Shown here piece by piece: positions 54,166 to 63,398 of a stretch of 64,000 bases of DNA (positions are counted from its first letter, which is position 1; each line of letters starts with the position of its first letter). The DNA is from Polaromonas sp. (GTDB lineage: Bacteria; Pseudomonadota; Gammaproteobacteria; Burkholderiales; Burkholderiaceae_C): NCBI GenBank assembly GCA_030654695.1, contig JAURWY010000032.1:1-64000 (forward strand). The letters are read 5' to 3'. A program made the translations under genes and the position numbers. The notes under the pieces were generated by a model. It ran no database searches, was not told the origin of the DNA, and saw only the letters and a program-made list of their open reading frames with translations.

Positions 54166-54198
54166 GCAAACCCCGCCGAAAAATTCAACGGGGTTTGC
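54166..54198 (-). promoter_or_regulatory. Stem-loop between binding protein and permease genes
   Basis: GCAAACCCCG / CGGGGTTTGC form a perfect 10-bp stem around a 13-base loop, 22 bases after the binding protein stop and 76 bases before gltJ. No T run follows on the minus strand, so it is more likely an mRNA stabiliser or partial terminator that lets the binding protein be made in excess, as in other ABC operons. Confidence 0.6.
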
Positions 54199-54219
54199 AG
54201 ATGACTTCAACGCCTGAAA

Positions 54220-55119
54220 TTACTTCTTGGCGTATTCTTCCATCGGCTTGTCATTTGGCGTGGCCCAAGCCTCTTTGGTGCTTTGGCTGGCGGCATAGCC
54301 CACAGAGGTGTTTTTCGGTGGGATCGGCTTGATGAACCACTTGTCCCAGAGCTTGGCGACGTCGCCAGACTTCAGCATCTCTTTGATGGTGTCGTCACCG
54401 ATTTTCTTGAAGGCTGCATCGTCCTTGCGCACCATGATGGCGATCGGCTCAACGCTCAGCACTTCGCCAACGATTTTGAAATCAGCCGGGGCTTTGGACA
54501 TGGCGATGTTGCCAGCCAAAATAGCGCCGTCCATGACGAAGGCTTCAGCCCGGCCCGACTCCAGCAACAAGAAGCTGTCTGAGTGGTCTTTGCCAAAAAT
54601 TTCTTTGAAGTCGATGCCTGTGGCGCGCTGGTTTTTACGCAACGTTTGCACAGAAGTCGTACCGGTGGTGGTGGCCACGCTTTTGCCATTCAGCTGGGCG
54701 ATCGAGGTGATGCCAGAGTTGCTCTTGACCGCAATGCGCACTTCTTCAACAAAGGTCGTTGGCAAGAAAGCCACATCTTTTTGACGTGTGGCGTTGTTGG
54801 TGGTCGAACCGCACTCGATGTCCACAGTGCCGTTTTGCACGAGCGGAATACGGTTTTGCGAGGTCACGGGCAGGTATTTGACTTCCAGCTTGCGGCCAGC
54901 GGCTTTTTCGACATTGGCCAGAATACGCTGGCAAATCTCAACGTGGAAACCGGCATATTGGCCAGCGCCCAGCGTGTACGACAGCGCGCCCGAAGAATCA
55001 CGCACACCCATGGTGACAACACCAGAAGCTTTGACCTTGGCCATCGTGTCGTTCGACTGCGCGAACGCGCCACCCGTTGCCAGCAAGGCAATAGACAGAG
55101 CGACTAATTTGATCTTCAT
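54220..55119 (-). CDS. gltI: Glutamate/aspartate ABC transporter binding protein (GltI type)
   Basis: A 299-residue periplasmic binding protein. Signal peptide MKIKLVALSIALLATGGAFA is cleaved before QSNDTM. VTMGVRDSSGALSYTLGAGQYAGFHVEICQRI and NRIPLVQNGTVDIECGSTTNNATRQKDVAFLPT (described in parts: VRDSS, ECGSTTNN) are GltI motifs. The ATG with an AGGAG site upstream was chosen. It heads the importer operon and has its own 120-base upstream region after the LysR gene. Confidence 0.93.
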   Translation of the reverse strand: MKIKLVALSIALLATGGAFAQSNDTMAKVKASGVVTMGVRDSSGALSYTLGAGQYAGFHVEICQRILANVEKAAGRKLEVKYLPVTSQNRIPLVQNGTVDIECGSTTNNATRQKDVAFLPTTFVEEVRIAVKSNSGITSIAQLNGKSVATTTGTTSVQTLRKNQRATGIDFKEIFGKDHSDSFLLLESGRAEAFVMDGAILAGNIAMSKAPADFKIVGEVLSVEPIAIMVRKDDAAFKKIGDDTIKEMLKSGDVAKLWDKWFIKPIPPKNTSVGYAASQSTKEAWATPNDKPMEEYAKK

Positions 55120-55240
55120 GAATAACTCCTGTGATTGAAAGACTGAACTCTGAGCAACTTGCATTCTAAAAGCGGTTTCGGACTTGGCAAAGCCGGTTTA
55201 CCCGCATCTCCCGCACATTCTGAGTTTCCAACCCTTATTT

Positions 55241-56182
55241 TTAAGCAAGAAGCCGGCCAGCAGGCTTGGCGACGGCCTGTGACTGCAGCGCATCCCACAG
55301 CGCGCTGGCCTGACTGCGGGGCGTCTGCTTGGCATTCGGGCGCTGACGGTATATCCGCACATCCAACGCCATGTCGAGACCGGCGCCGGCACTGACCAAG
55401 GTCTTTGCCCGAACCTCTTTGAGCACCGCGCTGAGCGGTAAAAAAGCCATGCCGTGCCCTTCCAGCGCCATCGCTTTCAACCCCTCGGCGATGTCGGTTT
55501 CGTAGACCCGGTCCAAATGAATCGGGGTGGCAGACGCTTTCAGTCGCCAATCCACTGCGTGACCCAAATATGCCTCTGGGGCGTAAGCCAAATAAGGCAA
55601 TGGCTGGCCGACCAAGCCGGGTAACGCAAAAAGCGGTGTGCCGTCAGCGGCCGGTTTGACGTAAGGCGCCAACACATCTTGCCCCAGCGTCAGCATGTCG
55701 TAGTGCTCGGCGTCGAGTTGCAAAGGCTGGGCGTCATGGTGATAAGCGATCATCAAATCGCAGCGACCTTCGACCAATCGCTGCACCGCGTCATGCACAT
55801 TCAAGGCAGTCAAGCGACATTTCAAGGGGTCGATTTTGCCGCGCAGACGACTGACCCACGCCGGAAAAAAAGTGAACGCCAGCGTGTGCGGCACCGCAAA
55901 CTCCACCACGTCTTGCCCGGCCGCCGTGTGCCCACGCAACATGGCTCGGGTCGATTGCAGGCCCTGCAACATCTCTATGGATTGGTCATACAGCGTTTCG
56001 CCGGCCGGTGTGAGCCGGGTCGGGTAAGAGCTGCGGTCAATCAAGTCGGTGCCGGCCCACGCCTCGAGCGCCTGAATGCGCCGGGAAAATGCCGACTGCG
56101 TGACATGGCGCAACTGAGCCGACCGGCTGAAGCTGCGAGTCTCGGCCAAGCTGACGAAATCTTCCAACCATTTGGTGTCCAT
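55241..56182 (-). CDS. LysR-family transcriptional regulator
   Basis: A 313-residue regulator. The winged helix-turn-helix is KWLEDFVSLAETRSFSRSAQ...HVTQSAFSRRIQALEAWAGTDLIDRS, followed by a linker helix and a periplasmic-binding-like effector domain starting about residue 90. It lies upstream of the importer genes in the same orientation, unlike the usual divergent arrangement of LysR regulators, so control of the importer is possible but not shown. It also lies 8 bases downstream of the exporter gene and may be read through from it. Confidence 0.9.
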   Translation of the reverse strand: MDTKWLEDFVSLAETRSFSRSAQLRHVTQSAFSRRIQALEAWAGTDLIDRSSYPTRLTPAGETLYDQSIEMLQGLQSTRAMLRGHTAAGQDVVEFAVPHTLAFTFFPAWVSRLRGKIDPLKCRLTALNVHDAVQRLVEGRCDLMIAYHHDAQPLQLDAEHYDMLTLGQDVLAPYVKPAADGTPLFALPGLVGQPLPYLAYAPEAYLGHAVDWRLKASATPIHLDRVYETDIAEGLKAMALEGHGMAFLPLSAVLKEVRAKTLVSAGAGLDMALDVRIYRQRPNAKQTPRSQASALWDALQSQAVAKPAGRLLA

Positions 56183-56190
56183 GGCGCTGA

Positions 56191-58113
56191 TTATTGCTGC
56201 GCTGGCGCTGCCACTTCGTCCGCATCATGCCCCTGCTGCTGCAAGGCCCACATCTGGGCGTAGCGACCTTGGCGGGCTAACAGTTCGGCGTGCTTGCCGC
56301 GCTCAATGATGCGGCCCGCATCCATCACCAAAATTTCGTGTGCGTCGACCACGGTCGACAGGCGGTGCGCAATCACCAGCGTGGTTTTGTTTTGCGCGGC
56401 GGTGCGCAACTCGGCCTGAATCGCCCGTTCATTGGCCGAGTCCAGAGCAGAGGTGGCTTCGTCAAAAATCACCACCGGCGGGTTTTTCAGCAAGGTGCGG
56501 GCGATCGCCACCCGCTGTTTTTCGCCGCCCGAGAGCTTCAGACCGCGTTCACCGACCATGGTCTGGTAACCCAGCGGCGTGGCGCTGATGAAGTCGTGGA
56601 TACGCGCGGCGCGGGCGGCGGCTTCGACCTCGGCGCGGTCGGCGCCCGGCTTGCCGTAAGCAATGTTGTATTCCACCGTGTCGTTGAACAGCACGGTGTC
56701 TTGCGGCACGATACCAATGGCTTGGCGCACGCTGGCCTGCGTGACGTGTTTGATGTCTTGCCCAGCAATGGTGATGCGGCCGCCTTCTTCAGGGTTGCTG
56801 ACGTCGTAAAAGCGATAGAGCAAGCGCGCCAGGGTAGATTTTCCGGCGCCGGAAGAACCCACCACAGCGACTGTTTTTCCAGACGGAATCTCAAAGCTCA
56901 GATGGTGCAAGATGGGCCGGCTCGGCTCGTAGGCAAAGCTGACATTGTCAAAACGAACACTGGCGTCCAACTGCGTTGCATTGCCGGGCGAAGCTTGCCC
57001 CGCGCAGACAGCGATCGGGTGAAAAACCAACGGCTGAGCGTCCGGTTCATCGGCGATCTCGCGCTCTTTTTCCATCAGCGTGAACATCTTGTCGAGGTCG
57101 GTCAGGCTTTGCTTGATCTCGCGGTAAATCACACCCAAAAACCCCAACGGAATGTACAACTGAATCATGAAGGCGTTGACCATCACCAAGTCACCCAAGG
57201 TCATGCGGCCCTCAACCACGCCCTGCGTAGCGCGCCACAACATCGCCACCAAACCGATGGCGATGATGAGTTGCTGGCCGGTGTTGAGCAGGCTCAAAGT
57301 GCGCTGGCTTTTGACCGCGGCGCGCCGGTAGCGCTCCAAGTTTTCGTCGTAGCGCTTGGCTTCAAACGCTTCGTTATTGAAGTATTTGACGGTTTCGTAA
57401 TTCAGCAAGGAGTCAATGGCACGGCTGTGCGCCGACGAATCCAGCTCATTCATTTGTTTTCTGAATTGCGTGCGCCACTCGGTCACCGTCACCGTGAAGA
57501 GAATGTAAAAAACCAGCGCAATCACCGTGATACCTGCAAACCAAATGTCGAACTTGACGGCCAGCAAAGTCAGCACAAAAGTGACTTCAATCAACGTCGG
57601 GATGATGCTGTACAGCGAATACGAAATGAGCGAATGCACGCCACGGGTGCCGCGCTCGATGTCGCGCGTCATACCGCCAGTTTGTCGCTCCAAGTGAAAG
57701 CGCAGGCTCAGCGCATGCAGATGTTCAAAAACTTCCAGCGAGATGCGCCGCGCTGCGCCTTCGGTGGCCTTGGCAAACACCAGTTCGCGCAACTCGGTGA
57801 ACAGCGACGTCGACAAGCGCAGCGCGCCGTAACCCAGCAACAAAGCGGCGGGCACCACCAGCACCGCCTGTACGTCGCCCGGCTTGAAGCTCATAGCGTC
57901 AACCAACTCTTTGAGCAGCAGCGGCACGCTGACATTGGCCATCTTGGCACCGACCATGAAACTCAGTGCGGCAATCACGCGCCACTTGTATTCCCACAAA
58001 TACGGGAACAAACGTTTCAAGGTGTCGGTGTCAGAGCGCTCCGGCGCGGTGTCTTTGGCAGCGGCCGAGGCTGCAGGTGAGTGAAAACTATCGGAAGAAG
58101 CTCGAGAACGCAT
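56191..58113 (-). CDS. ABC exporter, ATM1/HMT1 type
   Basis: A 640-residue half-exporter with six membrane helices and a C-terminal ATPase. WEYKWRVIAALSFMVGAKMANVSVPLLLKELVDAM begins the membrane domain (described in parts: WRVIAALSFMVGAKMANV). Walker A is GSSGAGKSTLARLLYRF, signature LSGGEKQRVAIARTLLKNP, Walker B PVVIFDEATSALDS and the H-loop IAHRLSTV. The ETVKYFNNEAFEAKRYDE stretch is typical of mitochondrial Atm1 and bacterial HMT proteins, which export glutathione or metal-thiol conjugates. The ATG is chosen over an in-frame TTG three codons upstream. It is divergent from the thioesterase. Confidence 0.9.
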   Translation of the reverse strand: MRSRASSDSFHSPAASAAAKDTAPERSDTDTLKRLFPYLWEYKWRVIAALSFMVGAKMANVSVPLLLKELVDAMSFKPGDVQAVLVVPAALLLGYGALRLSTSLFTELRELVFAKATEGAARRISLEVFEHLHALSLRFHLERQTGGMTRDIERGTRGVHSLISYSLYSIIPTLIEVTFVLTLLAVKFDIWFAGITVIALVFYILFTVTVTEWRTQFRKQMNELDSSAHSRAIDSLLNYETVKYFNNEAFEAKRYDENLERYRRAAVKSQRTLSLLNTGQQLIIAIGLVAMLWRATQGVVEGRMTLGDLVMVNAFMIQLYIPLGFLGVIYREIKQSLTDLDKMFTLMEKEREIADEPDAQPLVFHPIAVCAGQASPGNATQLDASVRFDNVSFAYEPSRPILHHLSFEIPSGKTVAVVGSSGAGKSTLARLLYRFYDVSNPEEGGRITIAGQDIKHVTQASVRQAIGIVPQDTVLFNDTVEYNIAYGKPGADRAEVEAAARAARIHDFISATPLGYQTMVGERGLKLSGGEKQRVAIARTLLKNPPVVIFDEATSALDSANERAIQAELRTAAQNKTTLVIAHRLSTVVDAHEILVMDAGRIIERGKHAELLARQGRYAQMWALQQQGHDADEVAAPAQQ

Positions 58114-58169
58114 GAGGGACAATCGTGAAAATATCGGTAAACCCGTTAACTTTGCTTGAGATTGTGCCT

Positions 58170-58598
58170 ATGACTGTTGATTCAACCCCAAGCGTCCCCC
58201 CAGTGACACTTCCGACCGACAAGGAACTGGTGCTCAAAGTCATCCCGATGCCCGCCGATTGCAATGTCAATGGTGATATTTTTGGCGGCTGGGTCATGGC
58301 CCACGTCGACTTGGCCGGTGCGGTCTTGCCAGCGCGCTACGTCAAAGGCCGCATGGCCACCGTGGCGGTGAACCAATTTGTCTTCAAGCAACCGGTGCGG
58401 GTTGGCGACATCCTGTCGTTTTTTGCCAGCGTCACGCGCATCGGCAACACCTCCATCACGGTACAGGTCGAGGTCTACGCCGAACACATGAGCGCCCAAG
58501 GCCGCTACATCAAGGTCACTGAAGCCAGCCTGACTTACGTGGCAATTGACGACAAAGGCAAGCCACGGCAGATCGACAAGCCCGCGCTCAACCCCTGA
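58170..58598 (+). CDS. YciA-type acyl-CoA thioesterase
   Basis: A 142-residue hot-dog-fold thioesterase. IPMPADCNVNGDIFGGWVMAHVDLAGAVLPARY is the YciA motif (Asn-Gly-Asp-Ile-Phe-Gly-Gly-Trp) with the catalytic Asp. TVAVNQFVFKQPVRVGDIL and VTEASLTYVAIDD follow. Active as a hexamer on short and medium acyl-CoA in relatives. I chose the ATG giving MTVDSTPSVP; an in-frame ATG 45 bases earlier is possible but gives an unusual N-terminus. It is divergent from the exporter, about 56 bases apart. Confidence 0.88.
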   Translation: MTVDSTPSVPPVTLPTDKELVLKVIPMPADCNVNGDIFGGWVMAHVDLAGAVLPARYVKGRMATVAVNQFVFKQPVRVGDILSFFASVTRIGNTSITVQVEVYAEHMSAQGRYIKVTEASLTYVAIDDKGKPRQIDKPALNP

Positions 58599-58748
58599 TC
58601 GTCTGCCATCCTAGGTCAGCGCCACCGTCGAGCTGTGCGAGCTCAACCGTTTTCTAATTGTTAAATTGTTTGTATTTCGACTATCATTTGTAACGATTTT
58701 TCGTTTTAAACAGTTAATACGTGAACCCGCTCAGCGGGCCAAACGCAC
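58599..58748 (+). promoter_or_regulatory. AT-rich upstream region of the two-component genes
   Basis: A 150-base gap with a clearly AT-rich stretch (58651-58720) between GC-rich genes, holding plausible promoter hexamers such as TTGTAA and TTGTTT/TATCAT combinations. A perfect hairpin CCCGC-tcag-GCGGG lies just before the histidine kinase ATG and could affect its translation. No clear repeat for a response regulator is seen. Confidence 0.35.
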
Positions 58749-60413
58749 ATGTTTGCAAATGGTTGGGAAACCCATGGAAACGCACCGACTCAGCTGACGG
58801 CTGAAGCCGCGGACTTGGCCGACGCACGCATGGTCAACTGCATGCGACTGGTGCTGGCAATGTCCGCGCTGCTGGCGTCGATCTCTAACCTGCGCACTTT
58901 CCCAAACAGCGGCGAATGGGCATGGCTGCTGTTCGCCGCTTACGTCGCCCACAGTGCGACGCTGTGCGTCTTCGCCCTGCTGCAAAGACCTGTGGCGCAA
59001 AGCAAATGGATGCATTGGCTCGACGTTGCTTGGTACACCGCCTTTGTGGCGCTGACGGGAGACAGCCGAAGCCTGCTTTTTTTATTCTTTTTCTTCGCCA
59101 TTCTGGTGTCTTCTTTACGCTGGGGTTTTGAAGAAGGCGCCCGCGTGACGGCGGCGGCCACGGCCTTGTTCGTCGGCACGGTTTCTGTAGCAGACCCTCA
59201 TCCCGACTGGCCAGTCATCTTGTTGCGCAGCAGTTTTTTGCTCGCGCTAGGCTACATCAGCGCGTACTGGGGCGAATCCAAAGTGGCGCTCAACCGCCGA
59301 CTGGACCTGCTGCGCGATGTCAGCCAGCTGTCCAATCCGCGTTTTGGTGTCGACCACACCATGACCCGCGTGCTGGACACAACGCGTGCATTTTTCAACG
59401 CCAAAAGCTGCGTGCTGATCCTGCGCGACAAAGAAACGGGCAGCTGCCATATCCGCTCCATTCAAGCGAGTCGGCCAAAACAGTCTGTGCATGCTGAAAC
59501 CATCAGCGCACAAACTGCTGAACCACTGCTGACCCTGCCACCCGAACAGTTGGTGCTCTACAGCCGGCCGCGCTGGCCCATTGGGAATCGTTGGAACATT
59601 CCCGCCAGCGACATCGGCGAGCGCTTGACCGACCTGCTCGAAGGCCATGCTTTCATCAGCGCGCCAGTCTCGTTGCGTCGCTCTGAAGGGCGCATCTATG
59701 TGGTGACCGACAAAAAAGGGAACAACAAAGCAAACGCCCTCTTCCTCAGCCACATCGTGGCGCAGGCATTTCCAGTGATTGAAAATATCGAGTTGGTCGA
59801 CCGCATGGCGTCTGAAGCCGCCTCCCAAGAACGCCAAAAAATCGCACTGGACATACACGACCGCGCTGTACAACCCTACATCGGTCTGAGCTTGGGTCTC
59901 AGCGCGCTGCGCAACCACGCCGAACCCGGCAATCCACTGCTAGACGACATCGACAAACTGAACACAATGGCGCGGCAAACGATTGACGACTTGCGCCACT
60001 ACGCAGGCACCTTTCGGCAAAACCAAGGACAGCGCAGCACGCCAGAACCCATTTACGCCGCCGCGCTGCAGCAACAGACCGATCAGGTGAAAGCGCTGTA
60101 TGGCGTAGACATCGCCGTGGACGCCGCAGCCAACCTGCAGATCAACGACCGAATGGCTGCAGAGGTACTGCAAATCGTCCGTGAGGGCTTGAGCAATATT
60201 TGCCGACACACGCTGGCCCAGTTCGGTGCGCTCAGGCTGCAACGCAGCGCGGGCTGGTTGCACATCCAGATTGAAAATGACGGTGACAGTGCGCCGGTGC
60301 CGGCCTTCAGCCCGCGCTCGATCACTGAGCGCGTGGCCTCACTGGGCGGGCGGGTGCGCGTACAGTCGGATGCCGATGGTTACACCACAGTTCAAATTCA
60401 GATTCCCGTTTAG
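58749..60413 (+). CDS. NarL-type sensor histidine kinase with membrane and GAF domains
   Basis: A 554-residue sensor kinase. Residues 25-165 hold five or six membrane helices (including a LFLFFFFAILVSSLRWG run). A GAF-like domain (RVLDTTRAFFNAKSCVLILRD) lies at about 210-350. The HisKA_3 dimerisation helix has ERQKIALDIHDRAVQPYIGL with the phospho-His. The ATPase domain has EVLQIVREGLSNICRH (N box) and ENDGDS in the G1 position; the usual GxGL second glycine box is not evident. It is cotranscribed with the next gene, which encodes its likely partner regulator. Signal unknown. Confidence 0.88.
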   Translation: MFANGWETHGNAPTQLTAEAADLADARMVNCMRLVLAMSALLASISNLRTFPNSGEWAWLLFAAYVAHSATLCVFALLQRPVAQSKWMHWLDVAWYTAFVALTGDSRSLLFLFFFFAILVSSLRWGFEEGARVTAAATALFVGTVSVADPHPDWPVILLRSSFLLALGYISAYWGESKVALNRRLDLLRDVSQLSNPRFGVDHTMTRVLDTTRAFFNAKSCVLILRDKETGSCHIRSIQASRPKQSVHAETISAQTAEPLLTLPPEQLVLYSRPRWPIGNRWNIPASDIGERLTDLLEGHAFISAPVSLRRSEGRIYVVTDKKGNNKANALFLSHIVAQAFPVIENIELVDRMASEAASQERQKIALDIHDRAVQPYIGLSLGLSALRNHAEPGNPLLDDIDKLNTMARQTIDDLRHYAGTFRQNQGQRSTPEPIYAAALQQQTDQVKALYGVDIAVDAAANLQINDRMAAEVLQIVREGLSNICRHTLAQFGALRLQRSAGWLHIQIENDGDSAPVPAFSPRSITERVASLGGRVRVQSDADGYTTVQIQIPV

Positions 60414-60434
60414 TTTCGTTTTTGAAAGGCCCGC

Positions 60435-61154
60435 ATGAACCAGAACACGCAACCAAACACACCACCGATTCGCGTCATGATCGTTGATGACCATCCGACC
60501 ATGCTCTGGGGTCTGGAAAAACTCATCAGCAGCGAGCGACCGCGGATGGAAGTCGTCAGCACCGCCAGCAACGCAGAAGAAGCCTTCACGCAATTGCGCA
60601 GCGTGGTGCCCGACGTCGTGCTGCTCGACCTCGACCTCGACGGCCAAAATGGCCTCGATTTGCTGCCCGCGTTGCTGGTCAATCCGACCACGCGTGTGCT
60701 GATATTGACAGGCGAGCGCCAGCAGTCGGTGCTCGACCAAGCAGTGCAAAAAGGGGCCCGCGGCATTTTGCAAAAAAACGCATCGGCGCAACAAGTGCTG
60801 AAGGCGATACAGAAAACCCACGAAGGTGAGTTGTGGCTGGACCGCAGCACTGTGGGGCGCGTTTTCAGCGAGTTCAGGGAGTCAACCGCCACAGAAAAAT
60901 CAGACCCCGATGCAGAGATGCGAAGTAGCCTGACCGGACGGGAACGCAAGATCATCCACATGATCGTCGAGGGCCAAGGCGCCACCAACAATGAGTTGGC
61001 TGAACGGCTCTTTATCTCCCCGCACACACTGCGCAACCACCTGACTTCCATTTACAGCAAACTCAATTTAGGCAATCGGCTAGAACTCTACGTCTACGCG
61101 GTCAAGCACCAAATGGGATCTGAAAAAAATCTCAAAACCCCATCCGGATACTGA
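60435..61154 (+). CDS. NarL/FixJ-family response regulator
   Basis: A 239-residue regulator. The receiver domain has VMIVDDHPTMLWGL (acidic pocket), VVLLDLDLDGQNGLDLLPALL (phospho-Asp), LILTGERQQ and GILQKNASAQQVLKAI (conserved Lys). The C-terminal LuxR-type helix-turn-helix is LTGRERKIIHMIVEGQGATNNELAERLFISPHTLRNHLTSIYSKLNLGNRLEL (described in parts). It starts 22 bases after the kinase stop. The target genes are unknown; the TadG/TadE genes downstream are on the other strand. Confidence 0.93.
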   Translation: MNQNTQPNTPPIRVMIVDDHPTMLWGLEKLISSERPRMEVVSTASNAEEAFTQLRSVVPDVVLLDLDLDGQNGLDLLPALLVNPTTRVLILTGERQQSVLDQAVQKGARGILQKNASAQQVLKAIQKTHEGELWLDRSTVGRVFSEFRESTATEKSDPDAEMRSSLTGRERKIIHMIVEGQGATNNELAERLFISPHTLRNHLTSIYSKLNLGNRLELYVYAVKHQMGSEKNLKTPSGY

Positions 61155-61405
61155 GCCGAACGGCGCAAGGCTCCATCGGGTGCACATGCCGGTCCGCTAT
61201 GCCGCAGCCACAGCGTCAATTGCTTGTTCACCGCATAGCGGGCGCTCAGATTCAACAAGGATGTGGCGCATGAACGCACCGAGTTGAGACTGTCAAAGGC
61301 ACGTAGGTCAAATACCTCAACCTCATAAAGCTGGTGGTTTTGCGTCCGACCTGTGCTGACCAAGAAGCTTGTCAGCGCAAGCCAGAAGACGCGTTGAAGA
61401 AGCAT
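61094..61405 (-). CDS. Possible small secreted protein, uncertain
   Basis: A 103-residue frame opposite the end of the response regulator, overlapping it by about 60 bases. The first residues MLLQRVFWLALTSFLVSTGR look like a signal peptide, and an inner LSARYAVNKQLTLWLR segment has an alternating beta pattern seen in outer-membrane barrels. It may be a remnant of a larger barrel protein or chance. The rest of the 300-base gap between the response regulator and the TadG-like gene contains nothing else I can support. Confidence 0.25.
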   Translation of the reverse strand: MLLQRVFWLALTSFLVSTGRTQNHQLYEVEVFDLRAFDSLNSVRSCATSLLNLSARYAVNKQLTLWLRHSGPACAPDGALRRSAQYPDGVLRFFSDPIWCLTA

Positions 61406-61458
61406 CCATAATCGCCATAGTCGTTATGGAGGACTGGATTATTCATGTCGATCAATGA

Positions 61459-62811
61459 CTACCGGCTCAACCTCAAAATTTCACTGGCGATGCTCGTGAA
61501 AGCGCTGTCCAGATCTGCGGCGTTCTCAGCCCACACATACAGCCCAGCGGGTTGCGTGGGGTTATAGGCGTCAGAATCGCCGGTGTTACTGAGTCGCTTC
61601 AACAGGCTGCTGCCGACCTCGCTTGCAGCGTAAGAACAAAACGTGATTTCAAGCGTGTTGACGGCTGCACCCAACGCGATGGAATGAATTTTGACAACTT
61701 GGCTGCGGGCCGTGTTAGCGACGTTTTCCGTCATATTGCGGGCGGCTTTGTTGACGTTGCAGCGCGTGTTTGTATAGGGCGACCCAGTCAAGGTTCGCCG
61801 GTTGTTGTAACTCGCCAGACTGATATTGCCCGCGCCCGTCACCTCAAACCCAACATCCGGCAAGGTTGCAATGCTGCTGTAATCACCCAGCTGCGTGTCA
61901 CGTCGGTCGTTTCGGAAAACCCGGGTCGCTCGGTTACCGCCTGGCGATGATGTCTCAGAATACAGATCACCCGTGACCGGCGTTCCACCATTGCTGAAAG
62001 TAGCTGGCACATCGTTGGGCGCACCATCGCTGAAAAAGACAATCATCCGCAGACTAGACCGATTGATCGGCGGAACACCATTGATGTCGTTCAGCGCTAA
62101 GCGCAAGCCTTCGGCTGATGCAGTGCTGCCAGACACATTCAAAGCATTGATGGCGTTGATAACCTGTGTTTTATTGAACCCCCGTGTGCCGTCCTTGACA
62201 ATCGGAACGTTCACTACAGCCCCCGAAGCAAAGCTGACAACCCCAACGCGATCACCGTTGGAACCGGCATTGAACTTGTTGACAAAGTTAACCGCCGCCG
62301 CCTTCAGTGCGGGGAACGTGGTGGACGGCGAGGCGAGTGATCCAGAGGTGTCCAACACCAACACAATATCAAGATCACGGCGAATCGCCTGTCCCATGGC
62401 ACTTATAGGGAATTCACTGAAACCGAGCAGCTTCATAAAGGTGACTGGCATGACAGCTGAACCGGTGACCGTGATGGTCCAATAGCCCGTCGCGTCATGC
62501 ACGGCATCAATCATTTGATCCGTGAGTGGCACGCGCGCAGCACCTAAGAAAACAACTGGGAAATTAGCGGCGTAATAATCTTTGGCCGCTTTTCTGGCAG
62601 CAACGATGCGGGCATCGTCGTCCACGCCTTCTGCCAACGCGCGCGCGCCCGCAATGGCGGCAGCATCGACAGCACTCGCCAATTTGGCCTTGACCCCATA
62701 AGCCAGCCCCGAGTCGACGGCCAGACCGACCAGCGACATCAAAACCAAGATGCTGACCGCCACCAAAACCAACATTTGCCCGCGCTGGTTTTGAATAGAT
62801 TCTGATCGCAT
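61459..62811 (-). CDS. TadG-like pilus-assembly protein with VWA domain
   Basis: A 450-residue protein. The N-terminus QRGQMLVLVAVSILVLMSLVGLAVDSGLAYGVK is a TadE/TadG-type membrane anchor with a Flp-like Gln-Arg-Gly-Gln start (described in parts). A von Willebrand A domain follows: LDIVLVLDTSGSLASPS (MIDAS), NVSGSTASAEGLRLAL and MIVFFSDGAPND. Such proteins occur with Flp/Tad pili or surface adhesion. It is the last of three genes with TadE-like anchors in one direction; 20 bases separate it from the gene upstream. Confidence 0.85.
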   Translation of the reverse strand: MRSESIQNQRGQMLVLVAVSILVLMSLVGLAVDSGLAYGVKAKLASAVDAAAIAGARALAEGVDDDARIVAARKAAKDYYAANFPVVFLGAARVPLTDQMIDAVHDATGYWTITVTGSAVMPVTFMKLLGFSEFPISAMGQAIRRDLDIVLVLDTSGSLASPSTTFPALKAAAVNFVNKFNAGSNGDRVGVVSFASGAVVNVPIVKDGTRGFNKTQVINAINALNVSGSTASAEGLRLALNDINGVPPINRSSLRMIVFFSDGAPNDVPATFSNGGTPVTGDLYSETSSPGGNRATRVFRNDRRDTQLGDYSSIATLPDVGFEVTGAGNISLASYNNRRTLTGSPYTNTRCNVNKAARNMTENVANTARSQVVKIHSIALGAAVNTLEITFCSYAASEVGSSLLKRLSNTGDSDAYNPTQPAGLYVWAENAADLDSAFTSIASEILRLSR

Positions 62812-62831
62812 CGTAGACTTTCTGCCGCGCT

Positions 62832-63398
62832 TTAAAACAGGGTCACCGAATAAAGCTGTGGTGCGGTGGTCAAAAATAAATTGGTCAGAGGCGCGTAGTC
62901 GTAGATGACTTCGACAACCTGGACCTCATAACCGATGCCAAGCGTGAAAGGCAAGGTCACCACACGCGTTGCCACAGCCGTCGGCATGGTGCATTTGCCG
63001 GCAACATCCCATTCAGGACAACTCCACAAGCGGCTCATCAAGGCCGCATTGCCACGCACTGCGCGGTACTGCTCGTCAACCATGGCAATGACGCTGCCAG
63101 AACCCGCGTCAACGCCTTTGACCCGGGATATATAAATCATGCCCTGCGTCGACATTTGAAGCGGCGCTGAGGTGTTGCTGAGCGCATCAATGATGAACTG
63201 CGGACTTTGTGGTGTGCGTGAGGCCAAGTTAGCACCCTCACGGCTCATGCTGATTAAGATGTTGTTGAACAAAATCGCGTGGCACAACTCAGCAGAACCA
63301 AAGCACAACAACAGCAAGACGGGCAATATGATCGCCAACTCGATCATGCTTTGACCGGATCCGTGCGAGCGCCTTTTTTGACGACCTGATGGGCGCAT
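62832..63398 (-). CDS. TadE-like membrane protein
   Basis: A 188-residue pseudopilin-like protein. GSGQSMIELAIILPVLLLLCFGSAELCHAILF is the TadE signature: a short basic start, then Glu at +5 of a hydrophobic helix (ELAIILPVLLLL). The rest is predicted periplasmic. The ATG overlaps the upstream TadE stop as ATGA. Pilus or surface assembly is the family role; the exact one is unknown. Confidence 0.82.
   Translation of the reverse strand: MRPSGRQKRRSHGSGQSMIELAIILPVLLLLCFGSAELCHAILFNNILISMSREGANLASRTPQSPQFIIDALSNTSAPLQMSTQGMIYISRVKGVDAGSGSVIAMVDEQYRAVRGNAALMSRLWSCPEWDVAGKCTMPTAVATRVVTLPFTLGIGYEVQVVEVIYDYAPLTNLFLTTAPQLYSVTLF

Noticed and set aside
56290..58080. A 596-codon open frame on the plus strand opposite the ABC exporter
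   Set aside because: It is an antisense shadow in GC-rich DNA: the minus-strand frame has all ABC exporter motifs, while the plus frame has biased composition (His, Gln, Arg) and no recognisable domain.
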